Shown here: in pieces, positions 1 through 5,863 of the stretch | Layout: each line of letters begins with the position of its first letter | How positions within the stretch are numbered: position 1 is the first letter of the stretch | Source of the DNA: an uncultured Lachnospiraceae bacterium | Lineage (GTDB): Bacteria > Bacillota > Clostridia > Lachnospirales > Lachnospiraceae | Assembly: GCA_902783305.1 (NCBI GenBank) | Contig: CACZQU010000369.1 | Coordinates: 1 to 7,385, forward strand | Direction: 5' to 3' | Length of the DNA: 7,385 nt | Notes under the pieces: model-generated | What the model was told of the DNA's origin: nothing | What the model saw: the letters and a program-made list of their open reading frames with translations, nothing else | Database searches by the model: none | Program-made: the position numbers and the translations under genes

Positions 1-382
1 CACGATGACTCAGCTTCTGTGCGTATCTGGGAGCACAGATGTCGATTTTCAGACAGCAAACCACAGACTCCACTTCAAAAACGGCAGGATCCATATGGAT
101 AATTCCATGGGAGTCAGGGCCGGCTTCCTCCTTCTCCTCCCATATTCCCGGATCCGCAGCAAAAAAAACCCCGGATGGTAAAAAACAAGCTGTTTGTCTC
201 TCCGCATCCGGATATCCGCCCCACAGGCAGGTATACACTCCGAAATTCTGCAGCGGAGAAACCCTGTAGAGTAAATCCTGTTCACTTAAATTGAGAAAAT
301 CCGAGAAAGTGCCAATACCTCTTCGATAAGAGGTATTGGCAAGTTCCCGGATCCTTCTTTCCAGAAAAACTTCCCGTTCCAT
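1..382 (-). CDS. ylmH: YlmH-family S4 RNA-binding protein, N-terminal part (runs off window edge)
   Basis: The frame is open from an ATG at 382 to the window edge, giving 127 codons without a stop; the rest lies outside. The protein starts MEREVFLERRIRELA and continues with TFSDFLNLSEQDLLYR (about residues 25-40), then GGYPDAERQTACFLPS (about 55-70), and ends at LSHR, where the family normally has a conserved L-HRD-LG stretch. These are hallmarks of the YlmH N-terminal domain; the C-terminal S4 domain expected in this family of roughly 250-260 residues is not in view. YlmH is a ribosome-associated RNA-binding protein, linked in Bacillus subtilis to ribosome quality control, and is encoded beside sepF in many Gram-positive bacteria. 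The start lies 5 bases after the sepF stop and has only a weak GGA upstream, so translational coupling to sepF is likely. A perfect hairpin lies in codons 14-25. Confidence 0.88.
   Translation of the reverse strand, partial: MEREVFLERRIRELANTSYRRGIGTFSDFLNLSEQDLLYRVSPLQNFGVYTCLWGGYPDAERQTACFLPSGVFFAADPGIWEEKEEAGPDSHGIIHMDPAVFEVESVVCCLKIDICAPRYAQKLSHR
310..341. repeat. Perfect 14-bp inverted repeat inside ylmH
   Basis: Bases 310-323 are exactly complementary to 328-341, leaving a 4-base loop (324-327). The hairpin falls in ylmH codons 14-25, about 40 bases after its start codon. No run of T follows on either strand, so it does not look like an ordinary intrinsic terminator. Base pairing is seen directly; any role in translation or RNA stability is inference. 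Confidence 0.75.
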
Positions 383-387
383 ATGAA

Positions 388-1074
388 TCAGTATCCGGAA
401 CTGACTGACGCCATCGTTCCGCTCATGATGTTTTCCAGATCTCCGGTAACATCGACGTTGGAAGGACCAAGGATGAATATGTAGCTGGACACTTTTGTCA
501 GCGTTCCCCCCAAAGAATAGCAGCATCCGGAAGTAAAATCAAAAATCCTCTGTGCAAGATCCACATTGATCCCCTCGAGATTGAGAATGACTGTTGCATT
601 CTCCAGCAGTGTATCCGCGATCTCCTCAGTATTCTCCATGGAATTCGGACGGATTACGCAAACCTCCATCGTCGAGGAGCTCATGGACGAACGCCTGCTG
701 GTACGCATAGGAGTGATCTTTGGCGAACTGCCCTTTCCCCGCTCCGGCTCGGCATCCCTTGTCCGCTCTCTTGCTGAGGAGCGGGAAAAACGGGACGATT
801 TCGAGGATCTGGAAGCCTTTTGCGGCTCCGGAATGTCCTCATAATCAGTAAAGCTGTCCTCTTCTTCAGCTTCATCCGGATCACGGTCCATATCCTTTGA
901 TTTGCTCCCTTTTGATGAGAATCTTTCAAAGAAGCTTTGCCTGGGAGCAGATTCTTCGTCCAGGAAGTCCCCCTCTTCATCATAGAACTCATCATCACTG
1001 TCATAGAAATTATCCGCGTCATCCAGATCGCTTTTCATTTTCATCGCATCCAAGAGTCTGTCAAATACATTCAT
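388..1074 (-). CDS. sepF: Cell division protein SepF
   Basis: SepF anchors FtsZ filaments to the membrane and shapes the Z ring in Gram-positive bacteria. The 228-residue product has three visible parts. Residues 1-13 (MNVFDRLLDAMKM) resemble the amphipathic membrane-binding helix of the family. Residues about 15-135 form a long low-complexity linker. Residues about 136-211 form the SepF core, including VCVIRPNSMENTEEIADTL, VILNLEGINVDLAQRIFDF and IFILGPSNVDVTG. Many SepF proteins are about 150 residues, so the linker is unusually long: it is strongly acidic up to about residue 82, then rich in Ser and Arg from about 88 to 135. The ATG at 1074 lies 17 bases after the yggS stop, with GGGG and AAGG purine stretches just upstream. 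It is in the same likely transcript as yggS and ylmH. Family assignment is firm; linker function is unknown. Confidence 0.95.
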   Translation of the reverse strand: MNVFDRLLDAMKMKSDLDDADNFYDSDDEFYDEEGDFLDEESAPRQSFFERFSSKGSKSKDMDRDPDEAEEEDSFTDYEDIPEPQKASRSSKSSRFSRSSARERTRDAEPERGKGSSPKITPMRTSRRSSMSSSTMEVCVIRPNSMENTEEIADTLLENATVILNLEGINVDLAQRIFDFTSGCCYSLGGTLTKVSSYIFILGPSNVDVTGDLENIMSGTMASVSSGY

Positions 1075-1091
1075 GATACCTTATCCCCGCC

Positions 1092-1790
1092 TTAAATACT
1101 ATTCCCTTGTTCTCTGCTGCCAAAGATTCCTGTGCCGACCCTGACCATTGTCGCGCCTTCCTGAATCGCCACTTCATAATCATTTGTCATACCCATGCTC
1201 AGAATGTCCATACGGACATTTCTGATCTCCTCTTTCCGGATGTCCTCACTGAGTGTCTTCATCTTTGCAAACAACCTGCGGTTGTCCTCCGGACACTCCA
1301 CATAAGGAGCAATCGTCATCAGCCCCTGCACCTTTATATGATCCATAACCGATATTGACCGGATCATCGATAATACCTCGTCAGGCGCCGCTCCGAATTT
1401 GCTCTCCTCCTGACCGATATTGACCTCGATCAGAACCGGAACGACAAGCTTCTTCTTTGCAGCCTCGTCTTCAATTGCCTCCGCCAGCCGTATCGTATCT
1501 ACAGAATGAATCAGCTCTGCTTTTCCGATGATCTGCCTGACTTTATTTCTCTGCAGATGGCCGATCATATGCCATCTCACGTCTGCCGGCATCCGGCTTT
1601 CCTTCTCAAGGAGCTCCTGTACCTTGTTTTCTCCGAAGACGCGTTCCCCCGCCTGATACGCCTCCATGAGGAGCTCTGCCGGTTTCGTCTTGCCAACGGC
1701 AATGAGTGTCACCTCCTTCGGATCTCTCCGGGCTGCTTCGCAGGCTTTTCGGATCCGCTCATGCACCTGGGCAAGATTCTCAGCAATCAT
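1092..1790 (-). CDS. yggS: YggS-family PLP homeostasis protein (PLPBP)
   Basis: A cytoplasmic single-domain TIM-barrel protein that binds pyridoxal 5'-phosphate and helps balance vitamin B6 pools; no enzyme activity is established for the family. The 232-residue length is typical. Visible landmarks are LIAVGKTKP (29-37), whose first Lys, K34, aligns with the PLP-binding lysine (K36 of Escherichia coli YggS); FGENKVQE (52-59); WHMIGHLQRNK (73-83); LSMGMTNDY (197-205); and VRVGTGIFG (216-224), the phosphate-binding end of the barrel. The residue before K34 is Gly, where Ser is usual. The ATG at 1790 follows an AGGGGGAA ribosome binding site. The gene opens the yggS-sepF-ylmH set, a common arrangement in Gram-positive bacteria (ylmE-ylmF-ylmH in Bacillus), and a promoter can be seen at 1848-1877. 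Confidence 0.95.
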   Translation of the reverse strand: MIAENLAQVHERIRKACEAARRDPKEVTLIAVGKTKPAELLMEAYQAGERVFGENKVQELLEKESRMPADVRWHMIGHLQRNKVRQIIGKAELIHSVDTIRLAEAIEDEAAKKKLVVPVLIEVNIGQEESKFGAAPDEVLSMIRSISVMDHIKVQGLMTIAPYVECPEDNRRLFAKMKTLSEDIRKEEIRNVRMDILSMGMTNDYEVAIQEGATMVRVGTGIFGSREQGNSI

Positions 1791-1847
1791 ACCATTCCCC
1801 CTTTTTGCCGTCCTTTTCCCCTCTGATAATCATACAATCCTCTTCAT

Positions 1848-1877
1848 ATTATCCTATAAACGGCCATAAACTGTAAA
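1848..1877 (-). promoter_or_regulatory. Likely sigma-A promoter for yggS-sepF-ylmH
   Basis: On the minus strand, TTTACA (1877-1872, five of six to consensus) is followed by an 18-base spacer and GATAAT (1853-1848, five of six). Transcription would start near 1841, leaving a leader of roughly 50 bases before the yggS ATG. The gap 1791-1956 also holds a weak 7-bp hairpin just after the HlyD-like gene, without a T run, so read-through from upstream is possible. The motif match is seen; activity is inferred. Confidence 0.55.
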
Positions 1878-1956
1878 AAGAATTTCCACGCCAAAGAGGT
1901 AATCTCAAACAACAGCGCAGTTCCCCGGACAGGTACTGTTCCGTAACCGGACAGAT

Positions 1957-3423
1957 CTAATACAGGATGTCTTCTTCCTTTACCTGGGAGGCGTTGCGCA
2001 CAATATGGTCATACCGTACCAGTCCATACGAGGTGTCTTTCGCCACAATTGCATATTCATCATTCTGGGCAAGGACTTCGATCCGCCGGAAAACCGCGTA
2101 CCCCTGATTGATACAGTAAACCCCTTCCAGTACACTGGTATCCCCGATGACATAGCGCTCCTGATTACGGTCGCTGTCCTCCTTCACAAGCACGGTATTC
2201 TCCGGAAACGCGCTCTTGTCAACATACAGGTATGTGTTTTGGGCAATGGTTTCATCGGTAGGAACATATGTCGTATTTTCATTCGAAAGGCTGGCATAAA
2301 TCGCGGGTGAAACCACCTTCCGTGAAGCCTTACCGTCCTTCCCTCTTTCCTCCACATAAAAGCTTCCGTCATCGTGCGCAAAATCCGAAGGGATAATCAG
2401 AAATTCCTTTGTCACAATCGAAGACAGAGGAATCTTGAGGCCTGTCTTGGTATTTGTGACCAGCTCGATATCCAGAAAACGGTCAGAAGCGTACCGGATC
2501 AGCCCGCGGTCAAACCCGATTCTGCCAAAATTGGCTCCATCAACCTGAACAATCTGGAACGAACCATTCTGCGTCAGGTCATCCTTCAGGAAACGGACGC
2601 GTACCGTGCTCAGATCCTTCAGTCTGGAGAGCTGCTTGTCTGAAAGCGGAATCAGGAGACTCCATTTTTCATCGGCAATCACCGTATAGATATCCTCTCC
2701 CATGGAAACATATCCGGAAGTTTTCAGGTTGGTCTCATGGTAGCTGGCCTGGTTAAAATCAGAGAGCCTCAGATTTTCCAGATTTTTCCCCTCGTAACCA
2801 TCCTTTGAATAAAGAACGATGCCGTCATAAGCGGATTTGCACAGTGTCTGATTTCCCAGCAGTACCACATTGGAGGTGCTGTCCGCAACCTGGCCGGCGC
2901 CCTCCTTCCCGGCAGGGACTGCCGCCGTGACACCTACATACTGCAGAAGACTTCCTTCAATCTGTGATTTAAAGCCATAGGAAGCGTTGAAACGGCTGGG
3001 ATCAAATCCTTTGGAAAAGCTTTGCATGGTACGCCGGATTTTCATCAGGTCCTCACGGGTGAGGTCAGCATCCGCCTCGGGTCGTTCTGTCATGCTCAGC
3101 CCATATACGACACCGTTGGCATTGATCCGGTTCCCTTCCCTGGCGTAATAATTGATATAACCATTGGATTCTGATTTACAGATGATATCCTCATGGAGGG
3201 CAAGCCCGGTATATGTCTCATTGCGGGATAGAAGGCCCGTCGTCACCTGGTAAGTCACTATATGGGTAGATGTCATATAAACGACAGCGCTGACCATTAG
3301 GTAAACCAGCAGCAGGGTAAAAACGACAGTCCCGATGTTGAGACCAAACACATTCCGGATATACCGGAATATATTGGAAATCGATTCGGGAACCTGCATT
3401 CCCTCTTTTTTCTTTCCCGGCAA
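1957..3423 (-). CDS. HlyD/membrane-fusion-like single-pass membrane protein
   Basis: With the TTG start at 3423 the protein is 488 residues. A short basic cytoplasmic tail (1-29) precedes one membrane segment (about 30-51, IGTVVFTLLLVYLMVSAVVY). The remainder should face outside. About residues 63-109 (GLLSRNETYTGLALHE... YINYYAREGNRI) and 194-252 (CKSAYDGIVLYSKDGYEG... SGYVSMGEDIYTVI) look like the two halves of a barrel-sandwich (lipoyl-like) hybrid domain, split by a helix-prone insert. The C-terminal third has GVYCINQGYAVFRRIEVL and TSYGLVRYDHIV, a pattern I recognise from HlyD-like proteins coded next to yggS/sepF in Clostridia. No ABC transporter or other efflux partner lies in the window. 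An ATG start at 3399 is possible but has only a too-close purine run; an upstream ATG at 3537 falls inside the predicted promoter. Exact function is unknown. Confidence 0.8.
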   Translation of the reverse strand: MPGKKKEGMQVPESISNIFRYIRNVFGLNIGTVVFTLLLVYLMVSAVVYMTSTHIVTYQVTTGLLSRNETYTGLALHEDIICKSESNGYINYYAREGNRINANGVVYGLSMTERPEADADLTREDLMKIRRTMQSFSKGFDPSRFNASYGFKSQIEGSLLQYVGVTAAVPAGKEGAGQVADSTSNVVLLGNQTLCKSAYDGIVLYSKDGYEGKNLENLRLSDFNQASYHETNLKTSGYVSMGEDIYTVIADEKWSLLIPLSDKQLSRLKDLSTVRVRFLKDDLTQNGSFQIVQVDGANFGRIGFDRGLIRYASDRFLDIELVTNTKTGLKIPLSSIVTKEFLIIPSDFAHDDGSFYVEERGKDGKASRKVVSPAIYASLSNENTTYVPTDETIAQNTYLYVDKSAFPENTVLVKEDSDRNQERYVIGDTSVLEGVYCINQGYAVFRRIEVLAQNDEYAIVAKDTSYGLVRYDHIVRNASQVKEEDILY

Positions 3424-3428
3424 AAGAA

Positions 3429-3435
3429 CCTCCTT
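3429..3435 (-). promoter_or_regulatory. Ribosome binding site fixing a TTG start
   Basis: A full AAGGAGG sequence reads on the minus strand at 3435-3429, five bases before TTG at 3423. It is the only strong site near the beginning of the HlyD-like gene. It supports the TTG start over the ATG codons at 3537 and 3399. Confidence 0.7.
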
Positions 3436-3441
3436 TTTTGT

Positions 3442-3482
3442 GAAATGCGGGGCATTTCCTGCCACCAGGAAAAAGTGGTGGC
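3442..3482 (-). promoter_or_regulatory. Two small hairpins in the 5' leader of the HlyD-like gene
   Basis: Two perfect 7-bp stems lie in tandem in the leader. GCCACCA/TGGTGGC (3461-3482) has an 8-base loop, and GAAATGC/GCATTTC (3442-3458) has a 3-base loop and ends 6 bases before the AAGGAGG site. They do not match a riboswitch class I recognise. They could affect translation start or mRNA stability. Confidence 0.45.
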
Positions 3483-3508
3483 TTTTATGGACAGTAACAA
3501 TCTTCTGT

Positions 3509-3537
3509 ATTTTACCATTATCGGCCAGAAAAAACAA
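3509..3537 (-). promoter_or_regulatory. Likely sigma-A promoter of the HlyD-like gene
   Basis: On the minus strand, TTGTTT (3537-3532) is followed by a 17-base spacer and TAAAAT (3514-3509). A TGG just before the -10 box gives an extended -10 element. Transcription would start near 3502, with a leader of about 78 bases. The position fits, being just downstream of the hairpin that probably ends the obgE-rsfS unit. Confidence 0.6.
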
Positions 3538-3572
3538 GTCAAAGGAAATAAACGGGATTTACATAATTGTTA

Positions 3573-3617
3573 AGAACGTGTTACGGCTCGCCATTTTGAC
3601 GAGCCGCAACACGTTCT
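3573..3617 (-). terminator. 18-bp hairpin after rsfS, probable transcription terminator
   Basis: Arms 3573-3590 and 3600-3617 pair over 18 positions around a 9-base loop. The one non-Watson-Crick position (3583/3607) is a G-U pair in minus-strand RNA but an A-C mismatch in plus-strand RNA, so the structure favours the minus-strand transcript. It begins 49 bases after the rsfS stop. The tail (TTAACAATTATG) is only moderately U-rich, so termination may be incomplete, or the hairpin may instead protect the 3' end. Confidence 0.6.
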
Positions 3618-3665
3618 GTACCGGTTTTATGCAATTTCGCAATGATTATTTACAGCATGTAATGT

Positions 3666-4019
3666 CTACTCGAGTTCTGAAGTGTCCATTACTTTTCCGT
3701 CTCTCCAGATTCTCTCCAGATCATAGAAAAGCCTGTTTTCTTCATCGAAAACATGAACAATGACATCTTCATAGTCCATCAGTACCCAGTTGGAATTCCG
3801 GCTCCCTTCGATCTGCTTCGGCTCGAAGCCGGCTTTTCCCAGAACCTCCTCCACATTATCCACCATCGCTTCCACCTGGTTCGCGTTGGATGCGCTGGCA
3901 ATCACAAAATAATCCGCAATCACGGATACCTCGCGAATATCAATAACCTTGATATCCTTCCCTTTCTTTTCATCTAATGCCTTGCAAGCCAGGCGGGCCA
4001 TCTCCAATTCTTTACTCAT
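3666..4019 (-). CDS. rsfS: Ribosome silencing factor RsfS
   Basis: RsfS (RsfA, YbeB/Iojap family) binds ribosomal protein uL14 on the large subunit and blocks subunit joining, lowering translation when nutrients are short. The 117-residue length matches the family. Conserved stretches are visible: DIREVSVIADYFVIAS (27-42), EGSRNSNWVLMDYEDVIVHVF (71-91) and FYDLERIW (98-105). The ATG at 4019 was chosen because AGGAGG lies 5 bases upstream; an in-frame ATG at 4082 would overlap yqeK and adds residues unlike the family. The gene follows yqeK after 34 bases and is the last of the obgE-rsfS run, with a strong hairpin beyond its TAG stop. A LytR-type gene, sometimes found between yqeK and rsfS in related genomes, is absent here. 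Confidence 0.95.
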   Translation of the reverse strand: MSKELEMARLACKALDEKKGKDIKVIDIREVSVIADYFVIASASNANQVEAMVDNVEEVLGKAGFEPKQIEGSRNSNWVLMDYEDVIVHVFDEENRLFYDLERIWRDGKVMDTSELE

Positions 4020-4053
4020 CTTTTCCTCCTGAAACTGACTGTCAGGGAATCCG

Positions 4054-4653
4054 TCAGGATCTGCACAACTGATTCGCCTCATGACGCAGCCGGTAGAATT
4101 CGTATGCTTTCAGTGAAATGCCATCTATCTTCTCCGGATTATCTCCGAGAAAGGCAACGGTATTCTTCAGAATTTCATACATGCATTCATCAAGGTCAAG
4201 GAATGCCAGCCTGCGCACAACCGGGAGGCATTGTGCCTTGTATCTCATCGGTTCAATATAATCAGCGATATAGACGATCTTTTCCAGCGTGGACATATCC
4301 GGCCGCCCTGTCGTATGATACGTGATCGCCGCGAGAATATCCGGATCCTTCACTCCGTACTTCGACCTGGCGATATAAGCGCCAAGCTTGGCATGGATCA
4401 GGAAAGGATTCTCTCTCTCAAACTGCGTAATTTCGATATGATGCTCCTCGCAGAGCCTTATTTTCTTTTTATTTGGGATGCATTTTGCGCTGTCGTGCAG
4501 CAGCCCGGCACATTGAGCAATATTGATATCGGTTCCGTGAACCATTGCCAGGCAGGCACAGGTGTGCATGACACCTATGGTATGAAGGAAGCGCTCCTCA
4601 TCCATGAATTTGCACAATTTCTTCTGCATTCTGATGATGTCGTATTCTGGCAT
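4054..4653 (-). CDS. yqeK: YqeK-type HD-domain phosphohydrolase (symmetrical Ap4A hydrolase)
   Basis: YqeK proteins are HD-superfamily metalloenzymes shown to split diadenosine tetraphosphate into two ADP. With the ATG at 4653 the protein is 199 residues. Likely metal ligands and HD motifs are seen in order: H24 (RFLHTIGVMH), H53-D54 (GLLHDSAK), H87 (LIHAKLGA), H113 (ITYHTTGRP) and D131 (YIADYIEPMR). The frame extends upstream to 4764, but that would overlap nadD and lacks family similarity. The chosen ATG has AAAGGAAG about 9 bases upstream. The gene lies 49 bases after nadD, its near-universal Firmicutes partner; the two are fused in some mycoplasmas. The pairing fits control of dinucleotide by-products of adenylyl-transfer enzymes, but that link is inference. 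Confidence 0.93.
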   Translation of the reverse strand: MPEYDIIRMQKKLCKFMDEERFLHTIGVMHTCACLAMVHGTDINIAQCAGLLHDSAKCIPNKKKIRLCEEHHIEITQFERENPFLIHAKLGAYIARSKYGVKDPDILAAITYHTTGRPDMSTLEKIVYIADYIEPMRYKAQCLPVVRRLAFLDLDECMYEILKNTVAFLGDNPEKIDGISLKAYEFYRLRHEANQLCRS

Positions 4654-4678
4654 ATTCTGAAGCTTCCTTTCAGGACAG

Positions 4679-4708
4679 GTAACGTTCAGTCTGACTGAAC
4701 CGTTACGA
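4679..4708. repeat. Palindromic element at the nadD 3' end, with a second copy of one arm at 7345-7362
   Basis: Bases 4679-4690 pair with 4694-4706 over 12 bp with one bulged base (4701), leaving a 3-base loop. The element overlaps the nadD stop codon (4703-4705) and fills much of the nadD-yqeK gap. The 18 bases 4691-4708 recur exactly, in opposite orientation, at 7345-7362. No T run follows, so it is not a typical terminator. It may be a REP-like intergenic repeat. Confidence 0.65.
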
Positions 4709-5329
4709 CAGGTCTTTGTACAAATGCTGATCCGAAATATAAGACGCAACCCGTTCCGGGACAAAATAGCGGATTTTTCTGCCTTCCTTCGCCCTGCGCC
4801 TCAGTTCCTCACTGGAAATATCAATGTTCCGGGAGGACAGGATCCGGATCTCTCCGCCGTATTTGCGTGTAAGAGCGGCAGCCGTCTTCTCCAGAAGTTC
4901 TGACGGCAGTTCTCCTCTGTGGGCGACAGCCAGACTGGCGCATGCAAGTATCCTTCCGGGCTCTACCCACTCTTCAAAGTGAATCAGGGAATCCGCACCG
5001 GCGAGAAAGTAAAAATCCGTATCCGGGTATTCTGCATGCAGGCTCTCCATCAGCTTATAGGTATAGGAATAATCAGACGGATGCATATCATCCAGTCTCA
5101 GTTCGAAGCAGGGATCGTTTTCAATCGCCAGCCTCAGCATCTCCACTCTCTGATCATCGCGGGCTCCACCGCATCGGTTTCGCTTATGTGGTGGATTGCC
5201 CGAGGGCATAAACCACACGCTGGAGAGCCCAAGCTCTTCCAGACTGTCCTGTGCCAGTATCAGATGACCATTATGCACCGGGTCAAACGTCCCGCCTAGG
5301 ATTCCCACCTTTCTCTTTCCTGTCTGCAT
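4703..5329 (-). CDS. nadD: Nicotinate-nucleotide adenylyltransferase NadD
   Basis: NadD transfers AMP from ATP to nicotinate mononucleotide to make deamido-NAD in cytoplasmic NAD synthesis. The protein is 208 residues, a normal size. The nucleotidyltransferase signature GGTFDPVHNGH is at 12-22, with the HxGH residues H19 and H22. FMPSGNPPHK (40-49), the substrate-binding loop, and GADSL (111-115) are also clear. The C-terminal ISSxxIR motif appears as ISSEELR (171-177), with Glu where Thr is common and Leu for Ile. The ATG at 5329 has GGGAG about 6 bases upstream; the longer frame to 5488 overlaps yhbY and is not family-like. It lies 28 bases after yhbY and 49 before yqeK, in the same likely operon. 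The 3' end is embedded in a palindromic repeat. Confidence 0.96.
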   Translation of the reverse strand: MQTGKRKVGILGGTFDPVHNGHLILAQDSLEELGLSSVWFMPSGNPPHKRNRCGGARDDQRVEMLRLAIENDPCFELRLDDMHPSDYSYTYKLMESLHAEYPDTDFYFLAGADSLIHFEEWVEPGRILACASLAVAHRGELPSELLEKTAAALTRKYGGEIRILSSRNIDISSEELRRRAKEGRKIRYFVPERVASYISDQHLYKDLS

Positions 5330-5357
5330 CTGTTTCTCCCGAAAACGATTGCCGCAA

Positions 5358-5669
5358 TTATTTCTTCGCGGAAGGAAGCTGTATTTTTTTCCGGTCTTCC
5401 TTTCCCTCCCGATAAAGCACGATTTTTTTTCCGATAACCTGAACCACCTGGGAACGTGTCCTCGATGACGCCATATCAGCAACATCACGCGGTTCCTGGG
5501 TGCAGTTTTGCAGAATGCTGATTTTGATCAGTTCTCTTGCTGTCAGCGCTTCCTCGATAGAAACGGTATTCTCAGGGGTAAGGCCTTCCTTTCCGATCTG
5601 GACAACCGGATCCATGGTCATCGCCAGACCCCGCAGGTATGCTCTCTGCTTACTTGTCAGCTGTTCCAT
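5358..5669 (-). CDS. yhbY: YhbY-family CRM-domain RNA-binding protein
   Basis: A small (103-residue) cytoplasmic protein made of one CRM domain, a fold that binds RNA and associates with precursors of the large ribosomal subunit. It opens with LTSKQRAYLRGLA (4-16) and carries the diagnostic GxxG loop in VVQIGKEGLTPE (GKEG, 26-29). LIKISILQN and VVQVIGKKIVLYR form later strands. The last fifteen or so residues are basic (EGKEDRKKIQLPSAKK), consistent with RNA contact. The ATG at 5669 is preceded by GGAGAG at a normal distance. It sits between obgE and nadD, as in many Firmicutes, and fits a ribosome-assembly theme with obgE and rsfS. A long, repeat-rich gap of 188 bases separates it from obgE. 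Confidence 0.94.
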   Translation of the reverse strand: MEQLTSKQRAYLRGLAMTMDPVVQIGKEGLTPENTVSIEEALTARELIKISILQNCTQEPRDVADMASSRTRSQVVQVIGKKIVLYREGKEDRKKIQLPSAKK

Positions 5670-5808
5670 TTAACTCTCCGTAATGAAAACCATTGTATTA
5701 CTTCAGTCAGAGGCACCCGCACTACCATTGCAGCGGCAAAACCACCGCCTGCCGCCATACGTGTAAGGAGCTTTGACTGACCTGCCAGTTATTTATGATT
5801 GCAGTGCA
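5670..5808. other. obgE-yhbY intergenic region with inverted repeats
   Basis: This non-coding stretch carries complementary heptamers TCAGTCA (5703-5709) and TGACTGA (5774-5780) flanking a GC-rich segment that can form a smaller GGCGGCA/TGCCGCT-like stem. TTCAGTCAG at 5702-5710 followed directly by AGGCAC resembles the ends of the sequence at 7354-7385, with the middle missing. TACAAT on the minus strand near 5700 could be a -10 box, but I find no matching -35. It may be a degenerate repeat element. Confidence 0.4.
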
Positions 5809-5863
5809 AAATGACTCCAACGGATTGTTCCGCGCTTCGCGCTCCCCGGGCCTGGAGTCATTT
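5809..5863 (-). terminator. Inverted repeat overlapping the obgE stop, possible terminator or attenuator
   Basis: Bases 5809-5819 are exactly complementary to 5853-5863 (11 bp), so the obgE TGA stop (5860-5858) lies in the stem. The 33-base loop holds its own GC-rich hairpin (GCGC-GAA-GCGC). On the minus strand the stem ends in TCATTTTGC, a short T run. It could reduce transcription into yhbY, but the long loop and four-base T run make it imperfect. Confidence 0.45.

Noticed and set aside
49..285. Minus-strand 78-codon frame at the left edge
   Set aside because: The neighbouring frame gives an uninterrupted YlmH N-terminus through the same bases, so this is a shadow.
3335..3763. Plus-strand 142-codon frame across the rsfS and HlyD-like gene boundary
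   Set aside because: It crosses a terminator-like hairpin and a promoter, and is antisense to two supported genes; no motif was recognised.
5189..5220. Imperfect nested palindrome (TGTGGT/ACCACA and GCCC/GGGC) inside nadD
   Set aside because: It encodes the conserved substrate loop FMPSGNPPHK, with short arms and internal loops; coding constraint explains it adequately.
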